Both the position numbers and the translations under genes were made by a program. Of a stretch of DNA of 64,000 nucleotides, positions 48,359 to 58,835 are shown in pieces (the first letter of the stretch is position 1; the number at the start of each line of letters is the position of its first letter). The stretch lies in NCBI GenBank assembly GCA_025200525.1, contig CM045763.1:156990246-157054245 (forward strand), given 5' to 3'. Source of the stretch: Camellia lanceoleosa (lineage: Eukaryota; Streptophyta; Magnoliopsida; Ericales; Theaceae). The notes below the pieces were generated by a model. It was not told the origin of the DNA, made no database searches, and saw nothing but the letters and a program-made list of their open reading frames with translations.

Positions 48359-51183
48359 TTTTGTACATACAATACGTTGTTTTCAAGGGTGAATGGCGTA
48401 TAGTTTCGATGGGTATAGACTTGTACTTTAATGGTAGATAATGGCAGCGGATCTTCCCATTATCTGGTTGGTTATTTCTTTTGGAGGGATGTTAGTCCCT
48501 TATCGTAGTAGTGGTTGTTGGCATTAGTAGGTGGTGTGTTCTGAGTAGCTGGTATTATACTTCGAACAGTGGTATAGCGGGCATTTCCTAAGTTCTAGGA
48601 CTCCTTTATTGTATTTGGGTGTGAGAGGTGTGTACCTCAATTCTAGTTAAGTTAAGAGATGTTGTGGGAAGGATTGGTTGATATATAATCCATAGTTAGT
48701 GTGTGACCTATGTTAGGGCCACAGTGGTTTTGTGTTTATGGGTCGAGGTTTGGAATGACAGTAAGGATGGTGAGAACTTCTTTTGTTCTTCTACAAAGTT
48801 AGGATGGTAAGACTTTGAAGGCCTTATAGGTGTTGTGTGTGTGTGATCGGGGCTTGGTTCAGGGCAATTGTTCAATAAGTATCAACAGTTGGTGGATTGA
48901 CTAGGAGACTTAGTGTTTTGGTTGTACTCTTGTATTGAGTGATGGGTAGAATGTGGATTAAAGAGTTGACCTTATTGGTTACTGAGGGATGGAGGTGTTG
49001 TGTTTACTTGTCGTTCGGTTTGGGTGGTTACGTGGTATCGATGACGTTGTAGCGTAGTAGGGCTTTGGGAGTTGACTTGGTTCGAGAGAATAAGTATGTG
49101 AACTTCGTTGTTGTGAATTCAATTGAGGTTGTGAGTACATCCTCAGAATGAAGAATTTAGTGTGGAGATAACCCATTCGGGGTTAAGGGTAAGATATTGT
49201 GCAATAAGTGAGGAGGTTTTGCTAGTATGGTGTATGGTGGTGTATGGTTCGTATATTGTTGCTAGATGATATGCAGAAGAGGATCGGTCACAGGCCAATA
49301 GTGTGGTTAATGATTGGATTGAGTAATTTAATATTCGATAGTTTTGGTCACTATGGTATGAGTGTTTTTTTTGTCTAGTTTGGATAGTGGAACTTCAAGT
49401 GAAGTATAGTAAGATTGTGTGGAGTGAGTGGTGTGCTCTGTCAGAGTTGTTTTGACTTATTTGGTCCTTGTGTGAGTGGTGTAAGGTACTGGTGTGTATG
49501 TTGACTTGAGAGAATGTATTGTTTGACTTGAGAAGTCCAGTTAGGACTCAAATGTGAAGCGATGATGTGTATGCCACATAGGCATACGTGTGAGGGGTGA
49601 ATGGAGAATTAGAGTACCACGGGTTAACTTTGAAGAATCCGAAGTGATTCAATGGACCTGAGAGGTTGTGTATGGAACTCCATTTCGGAGTTGGTAAGGT
49701 TGGGCTAGATGTTGGGTGAAATTAAGTGGTATGTCGGTGTTTGAAGGCTGGTATGGTGGATAATGTTGAATAGTTGATTGGATAGTAGTTAGGTTGGTTG
49801 ACATATAGTCACCTCGGGCATAGGTCGAAATTGAGGGTTATGTAATTGAATGGTGCCTTGGTGTGAAATGTAAATTCTGCATGGATAGTTGGAAGGTTGT
49901 TTTGAGTTGTAGTAATCGGTTTGGGACTTCGGTTGAGAACTTTGGTCGTATAAGCGCTTTGTACCATTATGTGATTGGTGGTGTGAAATTCCTTCCCTTG
50001 TGATATTGCGTTGCTAGCATTTCAAAAAATTTATAGGGGCTCTCATCGTGGAAATTTTGTTTTAGGTATTGTGGCACCACCGTGAGTGTGATGGGTTTTG
50101 TTGGGTAACTGTGTTGTGATTCACTGGAGGAATGTTGATGAATAATTTGGAGGAAAACTAGACTCTCCTTTTTAGTATTGTGGCCTTGGATACTTTTTAT
50201 AAACTAAAACAGTTTTGGGTTGAAACGTGAATTTACGATTTTAGTTTTTGGGAAAATAATTTGGAAATCTTTGAGTGTTGCTGTGGTCAGTTGATAATGT
50301 GTTTAAATTGTGACGGGATAAGTCTGAACACCTTTTGGGGGAAAACCAAGTGTTTTGAGACAAATGAGATAAATAAAGCATTTTCTTTAACCTGAATGGA
50401 ATATCTTATATCTTGTGTTGAGAAGTCACATTTTGATGTAGCCTAAGTTGCTGGTTACATGTTGTATGTCTTTTTGGCAAGGACTTAGAATTGTCGGGCA
50501 TTAATGTGCCATAACGTTGTTGACTAATCGTGTTTTATTTTACGTTCTTGTTCTATGAGGGTTGACTGAAAGCCTTGTGTGCGAGTGGTTTCCTTATTCC
50601 CTACGTTGGAGTGTTAAGCACTCAATGGTGATTAGGGTATTGTAGGTAGTCGAGATGTGGTGGATGTCTTGGAGCGTTGTTGTTATTAAAGTTGTTGTTA
50701 CTATTATTATTGTTATCAGGGGTATTGGTTCTTGTCTCATAAACCACCGCGAGTTTTGTTGGTTGGGGAGGTATCCATGTTCGTTCTTTGTTGTTGAGTC
50801 AAGTCCTATTAAGGTGTTGTGGGAACATCACGGAGTTGAGGAAGCAACTCGGGAACGTGAGTTGGAAGTCTGCGAGAAGTATCCGAACTTATTTGTTGAT
50901 GGTTGAGCATATATTGAAATTTTGTTATGTTAATAAAATATGAAAACATTGTATATATTGTATATGTTTTGGAAACACGGGTTTAATATGAACATTGTAT
51001 ATGTTTCGGAAAATGTGGATTGTATTTTCAACGGTGGAACTTCTGTATCGAGTTGATGAGATTGGATGACCGGAAAATGGGTCATGATATTGGAATTGAG
51101 TAACTATCGTTATTGTCTTTGGTTTAAGCATGACTGTAAAACTTGCTTTGAAATTTTGGGGACGAAATTCTTTAAGGGGAGGA
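48359..51183 (+). mobile_element. internal region of I, right of K
   Basis: This is about 2.8 kb of TG-rich DNA with many stops. I looked for protease (DTGA), RT (YVDD) and integrase signatures on the plus strand and saw none. Only the end, about 50799-50906, still codes for a recognisable pol tail. It closes with GGGGACGAAATTCTTTAAGG and AGGGGAGGA, the family's 3' signature and polypurine tract. Confidence 0.65.
50799..50906 (+). pseudogene. C-terminal end of chromovirus pol (integrase tail) in element I
   Basis: The last 35 or so codons of the frame read IKVLWEHHGVEEATRERELE, then VCEKYPNLFVDG and a stop. This fits the extreme end of Tekay/Del-type pol, usually VKVLWRNHxVEEATWEREEEMRxKYPxLF. 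The conserved tryptophan of EATWE is arginine here. The 48 codons before it (50655-50798) show no integrase similarity, so the tail stands alone. Together with the gag remnant it places I in the Tekay/Del group of chromoviruses. Confidence 0.8.
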
Positions 51184-52242
51184 GGTTATAGCGATTCCGG
51201 TTTTGACCCGACTCTTGTTGTATCCCGGACTCGGGTTTCATGGTTTCTTATTGTCGTTCATCTCTTGATCCTCTTGTATATCCTTAAATTTTGCTTTTGG
51301 GTTGTTGTAGTTGTGCGTTTGGAATAGGTTGGTTGCTTGATTTTTTTCCAAACCTTTGTTGCCCATATTTTTGCTCCTCGGCTCGAGCGGCCATTCTTGC
51401 GATTGAGCGGGCTTTGCAATTTTTGCTCCTCAACTCGAGCGACCATTCTTACGCTTAAGCGGGCTTTGCAAACTCTCAGTATTTTTGTGGACCTGCAAAT
51501 ACTGGAAGAGTGTATTCTACACTCAAGCGGTGTTTCCTACGCTCGAGCAGGTGGACGCTCTAGCGGCCAATCTTGAGTTCGAGCGAAGTCCTTCGTCTGC
51601 AAAACTTCTGAAAGTGTGTATTCTACGCTCGAATGGAACAATGTGTCTGATGCTCGAGCGTCACTTTTCACGCTTGAGCGGACTGCGTGTATATCAGTCC
51701 GGGAAGGCGACTTTTTGGTTCACGTTTTCATTCCTTTCTCTTTCTAAAACTCTCAAAAACCCTATATCTTCATTTTCTATCTCTAAACTTATCTTCTCTC
51801 TACTATTTCACCTAGATCCATTAGGATCTTTACCCTAGTGTCTTTGAGAAAAAGGAAGAGTGTCTCAAAATTCTCATTTTGATTCGAACAAAGTTGTGCT
51901 TGAGCATATTTGGAGTTTCATCCTTGCCTTGCTCATCTTCTCTCTTTGAGGTAGGGACTTTCTACACTTCTTTATGAGTTTTAACTTAGCTATTTGTTGA
52001 TGGGTAAGAAATATTGGAACTTCTTGTGATTTTGAGGGTTTGGGTTAAAATCAAAAGAGGGGTTTTCACATGAACGTATTGGGAATGGTTATGGGTGTAG
52101 ATATGAGCATGTGTGGTGTTAAAAGGGTTGATTGTGGTGTTTGGGATGAAATTGGGAAAAAGGAAGTTTTGCCCTAAAATGTCTTGAATAATTATTTTGT
52201 ATAAATAATGAAATTGGTATTGAAATTGTAAAATTGGGTGGT
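51184..52242 (+). mobile_element. 3' LTR of element I, first part
   Basis: The LTR follows the polypurine tract and reads GGTTATAGCGATTCCGGTTT. The first base is probably a mutated T of TGTTATAGCG, and the start is uncertain by a few bases. It contains a CTCGAGCG motif cluster (51370-51690), CT-rich leader text and the GTTTTCACATGAACGTATTG block shared with 22890. It is interrupted at 52243 by solo LTR J, which duplicated GTGGT. Confidence 0.88.
51370..51690 (+). repeat. CTCGAGCG motif cluster in the 3' LTR of I
   Basis: Around ten copies of CTCGAGCGG, TTGAGCGGGC, CTCGAGCGACC or CTCAAGCGG are spaced about 25-35 bp apart, with CTTGCG and GGGCTTTGCAA as linkers. LTR G has the same cluster inverted (60783-61035). 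The position before the CT-rich leader suggests U3. Confidence 0.82.
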
Positions 52243-54508
52243 TGTGATGACCCGGTGTGTTATTTGTCTTGTTTCTTTTGTTTAACCTCGAATTTGTCTC
52301 GTTAGTGTGTCGGGTTTCACTTAGAGCCTTGTCAATCATTTGGGTTTGGAGTGATTCAGAAACTTTCCTCAAAATTCTTATTCTTGTTTGTTCCGGTGAT
52401 GGGTTTCACTTGTTTCGGAGGGTGTGAAGTCGGTCCGGTGTGTCGAGAGTCGAACTGAAATTTTTTTAGGCTGGATGGCTGAGCCGCACGTGCGGGAGGC
52501 TGGGCCGCACGTGTGGAATACAGGGGAGGATTTGGGCACTCACTGAAATAAACGCACGAGGCACAGAAGGGGAGAGGAGGTTGCACGCAGGTTGGAGGTC
52601 GCGACGCAGAAGGAGGCTCAAGACGCGCGGGACGCCGATCAAAACTCTGTTTTTTATCTCATTTGGGCCGAAATTGTATCATTTTCTAACCCTCCCCTCT
52701 CACTCTAAAAGTCATTTTTGCTCATCCTTCTTTCTAAAACTTCCAACAAACATCCAAAACCCTTGATTTCTTGCAATCCTTTGGGTCTAGATCCATTTTC
52801 TCTCACAAGTCTTGAAGATCAAAGCTAGAGGTACATTGTGTACGGTGGAGATTGAGTTTGGACATCTTTGATTTCTAGGGTTTCATCTTTCTATCTTCAT
52901 CAAACCTTGAGGTAGGGACTTCTTGAGTTATATATTCATGTTTTGCATTATTGATGTTGATTTAAAAGTTCTCTTGAAGCTATTATGTTGGGTTTGATTT
53001 TATGGTTCCGAATGTAGAGATTTTCAAAAGTGAGTTTCAAAAATCTTAAATCCTTTTAAGATAGCATCTTGAGGGTTGAAATTGTTGTAGGTAAGAAAAG
53101 AATATGTTCTTGAGGGCCCCTTTCAAGTGTTTGGTGTGTGTGTGTGTTGTTTGTAAAGAGGAAAACCTAAAATTTTGTGGGGGTTGCTTGAATAAAAGAA
53201 GATAAGAGTTTCATGGGTGATTTATATATATATATATGAACTCATGTTGGTGAGCCATGATAAGTAGAGAAAGTGGAAGTTTTTCCTTGTTTAATTACAA
53301 ATGCATATATGTAGTGATGTTGGGCTTCTCTACTCATGAAAATTGTTGAGATTGGATATTGTTGTTTAAATATTGTAATCGTTTAAAATGATGAAAATGA
53401 TGGAAGTGCACGGATTGTGGACATTTTGTTGTATTAGTGATATTTGGTAGCAAACTTTGGGTTATTTGTGGAATAGCATTGCAAGGAGAAAAAGAAATTT
53501 GATCATTATTGTATATTGTTGATGTTATGTTGAAAGTGGACAATTATGGCATAGCATACTCATTCAATTGGTTATTACAAGATTTTTATTTAGCTTTGGC
53601 ATGTTGTATAGACATTTCTAGCATCTATTGTTGCAAGTGTTGAGTTGAGATTTGAAATCTTTTATTTGAGAAAGGAATAATGTGAAATGATACTATGGAA
53701 ATGTTTAAGGGGTAAATGCGTAGGTAAGTTCGGATAGGAGATGTAGATGAAATTGATAAGTTGGCCTGAGTGTCTGGGGTGAAAGATCGAAAACACGAGC
53801 GGAGGAGGTACCACTTTCCTTCCGGTTAGCAACCGGTAAAGTGGGGTATTGGTAGTGCTAGTTGAGCCTATTTACAGACACTAACCTAGGGATTACCTGA
53901 GTCGTATTTACCGCCCCTATTGAATAAAATTAGAAGCATCGGAATTGTTGAGATTCCAAGTTATTATTGGAAACAGGGTAATTTTCAAAAGAGCATGTAA
54001 ATGAAATTCTCTTTAAATGGTATTGCATGGCTTTTGCATTAAACCCTAGCATTTGCATTTAACATTGGAAATTTGCATAACTGTATATACTTTGTAAGAA
54101 TTCTCTACTGGGCTTTATGCTCACCCTTATGGGATTTTGGTGCAAGAAAAGACGTGGTGATCTCGCCAAGTTGAAGGCGTGGATATGTTGTGAAGCGTAA
54201 TACTCTATTTCATTATGAATTAATTGCTAGCCAAGGACTATCCATGTATGGGTCCGAGAGATCATTTTTGTATAACCGGGCTTAAGCCTTGGAAGTTGTA
54301 GCCCATGAGGGCATTTTATTATTTTGGAACATGATGCCCTACATGCTATAGATTCATGTGTTTCTTTATCCTTGAATGTATAATTCGCATGTGAAACTTT
54401 TGTATAAACTTGTTGATTTGTGATGTAAAGATGGGAGAATTGTTATTATCATGTAGTGGATGTTGGTTGACGTAGTTAATTTATATTGGTTGTTTTCGAG
54501 GCGTTACA
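52243..54508 (+). mobile_element. solo LTR J (2.3 kb, TSD GTGGT)
   Basis: J starts TGTGATGACCCGGTGTG, ends TTTTCGAGGCGTTACA and is flanked by GTGGT at 52238-52242 and 54509-54513. Without it, the LTR of I reads on as in the 5' copy (GGGTGGTTGTTTA). Inside are GCCGCACGTGCGGGAGG and GGCCGCACGTGTGG (about 52483-52520), a motif shared with the 5' LTR of K although the LTR ends differ. The frames inside match nothing known to me. Confidence 0.93.
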
Positions 54509-54513
54509 GTGGT

Positions 54514-55592
54514 TGTTTATATAAATGGTGTAGCTAGATTTGTTTAATCCCACACCTATGGAAGTTCGGATAATTTATCTATTGTAAAGATTGTATATTT
54601 GTTTAGAAATAACTGTTTTGCGCTATCGGTGGAGGATAACTATGATTGTAATAGAAATTGCATGAGGATTAGGCGAATTGAAGCTAATCTCTTTTCGGTT
54701 ATCATTAAATATGACTGTGTGTTTTAATACATTGTATATGTATGATTGTTTGGGAGGAGATAGGGGATATACTCCATTGTTTGGGAGGAGAAAGGGGATG
54801 GACTCCATTGAATTAAGTTGGCCTGTGTGTCCAGGATGAAAGTCCCGAAATGTTGTGTATACATGGGTGCCGATTCCCGCGGACGAAAATTCCGTAAAAT
54901 GGCAAATGGAAGTGTTTATGTGATGATTATATTGTTTTGAGAACCTTTAAGTTGTATCCTCAGTATGGTTACTTGTGATAAATGGAAATAGCTCATGAAA
55001 TGAGATAAAACAAATTGAGATAAAAAGGAGATTAAGACAGCATAAATTGTGATATAAAACTTGGCATGGCACGGTCTACAAACAAATTGTAAAAGATTTT
55101 GTCATCGGTATTATATAGGTGCATTATATTTATGTTTTTCTTAAGATTCATATGTTGTGTAGATTGTTTGTACTGGGCATTGGCTCGCCCTATTTGGGAA
55201 AACCATTTTCAAGTGCTGGTGATATGCCTCACTAAGGACTTAGCTTGGGAGGACTGTGGAGCTAAAGGCTCAATCTTATTATTTTCGTACTTAATTTTTG
55301 TACAGCCAAAGAGTTTTAAATGTGTTGGACTGAAAGTCTATTTTTGTTGTAACCAAGAACTATCTTAGAAAGATGTAAGCCTTTAGGGAATTTATTCTTG
55401 TTTTGCTACCCACTCTATCTTATGCTATGATATATGTTGTAGCTTTAGGGGCAGGCTCATGAATGTATGATTGCATATGTCACTCGCTTGTATAATTGGA
55501 TCTCATGTAATAGAAGGATTTTATACTCTGATTCTCATTGTCATTCACATATTATCTTGATTTGTTTGTTGTATTATTTTGGGGACGTTACA
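54514..55592 (+). mobile_element. 3' LTR of element I, second part
   Basis: This part runs from TGTTTATATAAATGG to TATTTTGGGGACGTTACA and matches 23066-23390 plus 31784-32572. It has two copies of the 31-bp GTTTGGGAGGAGA unit (about 54748-54810), against three in the 5' LTR. AATGG follows the end, after which minus-strand LTR G resumes. Confidence 0.9.
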
Positions 55593-56042
55593 AATGGAGT
55601 ACATCCCCTTTCTTCTCTCAAACAATCATACATATACAATATATTTAAAATGTAGTCATATTCAATGACAATCAATAAGAGATTAGTTTTAATTCACCTA
55701 ATCCTTATGCAATTTCTACAACAATCATAGCTATCCTTCACCGATAGCCCAATATAGTTATTTCTAAACAGATATTCAATCTCAAGACAGATAATTTATT
55801 AAAATTCCCAAAGTTGTGAAGTAATGCATATCCAACCCCACCATTTATATCAGTGTCCATCCAATTTCATATTTACAATATTAATTGCATTTATTTATAC
55901 AAAATAAATATCTGAAGCATTTTAGGGAAAACTCCTATTTTTTCCCTATTTCAAACCAAATGCCAAAATCAACTATGTTGACACAAGATAGCCTCATATT
56001 CAATCCCATAACCATCTGTAGCTCATTCACTTAGAAACCCCT
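55593..56042 (-). mobile_element. LTR G, inner part (minus strand)
   Basis: The reverse complement reads like the middle of LTR I: GATGGTTATGGGATTG, then TTGTATAAATAAATG, AACTATATTGGGCTATCGGT and GGGGATGTACTCCATT. It stops where element I inserted. The remainder of G should lie beyond the other end of I, which B has displaced out of the window. Confidence 0.85.
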
Positions 56043-56264
56043 TGTAGACACCTCATTTTTGACCGTTCTCAAGACTTGGACGTCATCGTTTGAACACTTG
56101 ATGATCATCCATGCTCATGTTCGTTTTGAGTTCTCGAAGGTCTCGGCTGCGTGCCTTGCCTTAGGATCTCTCAACTTGTTTGTTTTGTGCTTGGTTGTGG
56201 ACCAAGGACTTGTGATTTTTGCTTCTAAGGGAAGAGGGTGGCTTGTTCGCCATCCCTACAACCC

Positions 56265-56385
56265 ATCGGCTAAGGCCTTGTGCCATCGGCCTTGTTTTCT
56301 TGCCATCGGCCATAAGTGGTGGCCGATTGGCACTCTTTTTGGTCGATCGGCACACTTTTTGGTCGATCGGTCATATTTCTTGGCC
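56265..56385 (+). repeat. U3 GGTCGATCGGC cluster in LTR E
   Basis: CCCATCGGC, GCCATCGGCC (twice), GGCCGATTGGCAC, GGTCGATCGGCAC and GGTCGATCGGTC occur about 20 bp apart, roughly 140 bp before the TATA box. Confidence 0.8.
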
Positions 56386-58722
56386 GAGACCTTTCCACCT
56401 GCTTTTGCAGATATTTTTGTGCCAGCTGTGACAGCTGGTAAACATATATCTCATCCTCCATACACGTGTATGAAGGGATTGAATCAAGACTCAAGCTTGT
56501 TCAACAAGCTTGAGAATTGAATTTCTATAAGAAAGAAGACCCCTCTCCCTTTCCAGAGGTTCTGAAAAGTTGATATACAAAACATATATCACTCTCTCTC
56601 TATATTTTACCTCTCTCTCCATATTTACCCTAGTTTGTGCTCAAAAGTGTATTTTCTTCATACTTTTACACTAAAGCACCTACTAGAACACCATCCTTTT
56701 GTTGCTGAGGTACTTTGGAGCTGGTTTTAGTATTTTTGGATTGGTTTAAGCTCAGAAAAGCTGCTGGAGTTGTGTTCTTGAAGGTGTTCTTCAAGGGTGA
56801 GTCAACTAGCCTTTAAACCCTTGTTTTGGTTTAAGCTTTTGGACCTATTTGCATGCTGATTTAAGCTTAACTTTCTACTATAAAAAGATTTGATTTTTCA
56901 TGCTTGTAATGTTTGTTTAAGGTCACTTTTGTGTTGGGGGTTGTCTACCCCCTCTTAGGCCTTGTTTGGTCTTATTCTTGTGCCTTCCTTTTAAGCTATT
57001 GGGACCACCTTGTTTTGGCCTTCTCACCGCTGAAATCCAGAGGGTTTTTAGTGGTGGAAATGGTGTTTTGAGGTCCCAAATAGGAGAGGGTCATCCCCTC
57101 TCCTTATATCTCATATGCTTGTATTGATGGCTCATAAAAGTAACATGTTTGTTAAGCTTGTTTTGGCTCTATCTTAGCATGTATTAGACCTTATTTTAGC
57201 ATGATATACCTCTGTCTAAGGTTGGTTTGATAGCCTCTTGCATGCACCATGCACTTGTAGTGCAATCCTCTCTATTGCCTTAACATGCATCTTGTGTTTG
57301 GATCATCATTCTTGCATGTTTTGGCTCAACTCAAAGAAGCTTTCCCTCATGTTTTTACCATGCTTGAGCTCTGTTTGATGTTGTTTTAGTCATGCATGCA
57401 TTGCTTTGTATAGCCATAGTGCATTCTAGCTTGTTAGCTTTGAGTGTCCAAGTCACTAGCATGCATTGCTTAGACCATTTTCATGATTTGGCATCATTTC
57501 ATATGTGACTTCAGTCCATATAGTGTGGTCATGCACTCACATTTGTCACCTTTTCCATGCATTGGGAGGTTTGTGTTTTAAGCCTTGAACATGAGCCATT
57601 ATGCACGTCTTATTGCTTAAGCTTTTTGGGATGCCATCTCAGTGGGTTTTTGGGCTTATTTTGACATGCCATAGCTCTATTTTTTTTTGTTGGTTAATTC
57701 ATGCCATGCTTGGTCTTGGTAGGTGTAGTGTAACCCCGTTTATTGGCCTTGCATGCATCATGCCTTATGCCCTTCATGTTGGCTTGTTTTAGCTTTGGCC
57801 CATGCATGTTTTAGACTCATTTTGGCATGATCTAGGACTGTTTTGGTTGTCCTTGGCCCTTTGGGGTTTGATTCATGTGGTTTTGGTACAAGTTCCTATG
57901 TTAGTTTCAAGCTTTGAGCTTTCTTGCATGCCATACTTGTCTTGCTTGGTTGATTTGGCATCATTCCATACTTAATTTCAGAGCTTATAGTGTGGTTACA
58001 CTTCCACTTTTGTCACCCTTTGAGTGCCTCTAAGGGTTGTGTTCTTGTTGCCTAGCTAGTGGACCAATATGTGTGCATGCATGTTTTGCCTTTTGGTGCC
58101 TTAATTTTGGTGTTTTGGCCACTGATTTGGGCACGATTGAGATCTATCCATTTTAGTTTAATTCCATTTTGTATATTGTTGCATGCTTGTCGCATTGCAT
58201 ATTGTTGCATTGCTTGGTACATCACATGTTGTTGCATGCTTGGTATATTGCATGTTGTTGCATGCTAGTTGCATTACATAACATTGTTGCATGCCAAGTT
58301 GTTTACATGTTTAGGTTGCATTGCATTGTGTGCATGCCATTAGCTTTGTTAAGTTGTGCATGTATTGCATTGTGTTTGGTTTGGGTGTTAAGCCAAGCAT
58401 GAGGAACGAGGGATGTTTCATACTTGAAGTGATGAAATGTGCCTCAATTCTCGGTAGTCAACCCTCTTGATCATGCATGATAGAGGTTAAGGGATTTATG
58501 TGTTTTTGTGCATTTCATCCATATTGATTTGTGCAACTCGGCCTCTTTGGCCATCATGCATTGGAATGCGTGATTGATGGCTCGAGAGCCAAGCACTACA
58601 CACCTTTGAGTCTTAGACATGATAAGGGGTGTAGTTGCACACACATTTTCTTGCAAATACATTGCCATGCCTCTGTTTGTGCTCTGTTATAGCAAAAAAG
58701 AGAAGTTTGTAGGGAGAGATGG

Positions 58723-58835
58723 CTGATCGGCTATCTAGTGTGCCGATCGGCTATAAATATTTGGCTGATAGCCTCAAAGTTGGTCGATGACCATTATCCC
58801 TTGGCCGATGGCCACCCCTCTTGGCCGATGACCTC
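58723..58835 (+). repeat. second CCGATCGG cluster in LTR E
   Basis: GGCTGATCGGC, TGCCGATCGGC, TTGGCTGATAGCC, GGTCGATGACC and TTGGCCGATGGCC (twice) occur here. Motif type agrees with the U3 cluster of the same LTR. Confidence 0.8.

Larger units (their letters stand above)
22505..55592 (+). mobile_element. chromovirus (Tekay/Del-like) element I, interrupted by H, K and J and cut by B
   Basis: The element is recognised by two copies of one LTR (5': 22505-23390 plus 31784-32572; 3': 51184-52242 plus 54514-55592), an initiator-Met primer site after the first, a gag remnant (32975-33880), the end of pol (about 50799-50906) and a polypurine tract before the second. Without the insertions the body is about 4.7 kb. 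Roughly the first 500 bp of the 5' LTR are missing at the border with B. I sits inside LTR G, and its right flank is AATGG. Confidence 0.85.

Noticed and set aside
56059..56520. Open frame of 153 codons in LTR E
   Set aside because: Starts 16 bp into a solo LTR. Homologous LTRs do not keep the frame, so it is taken as chance.
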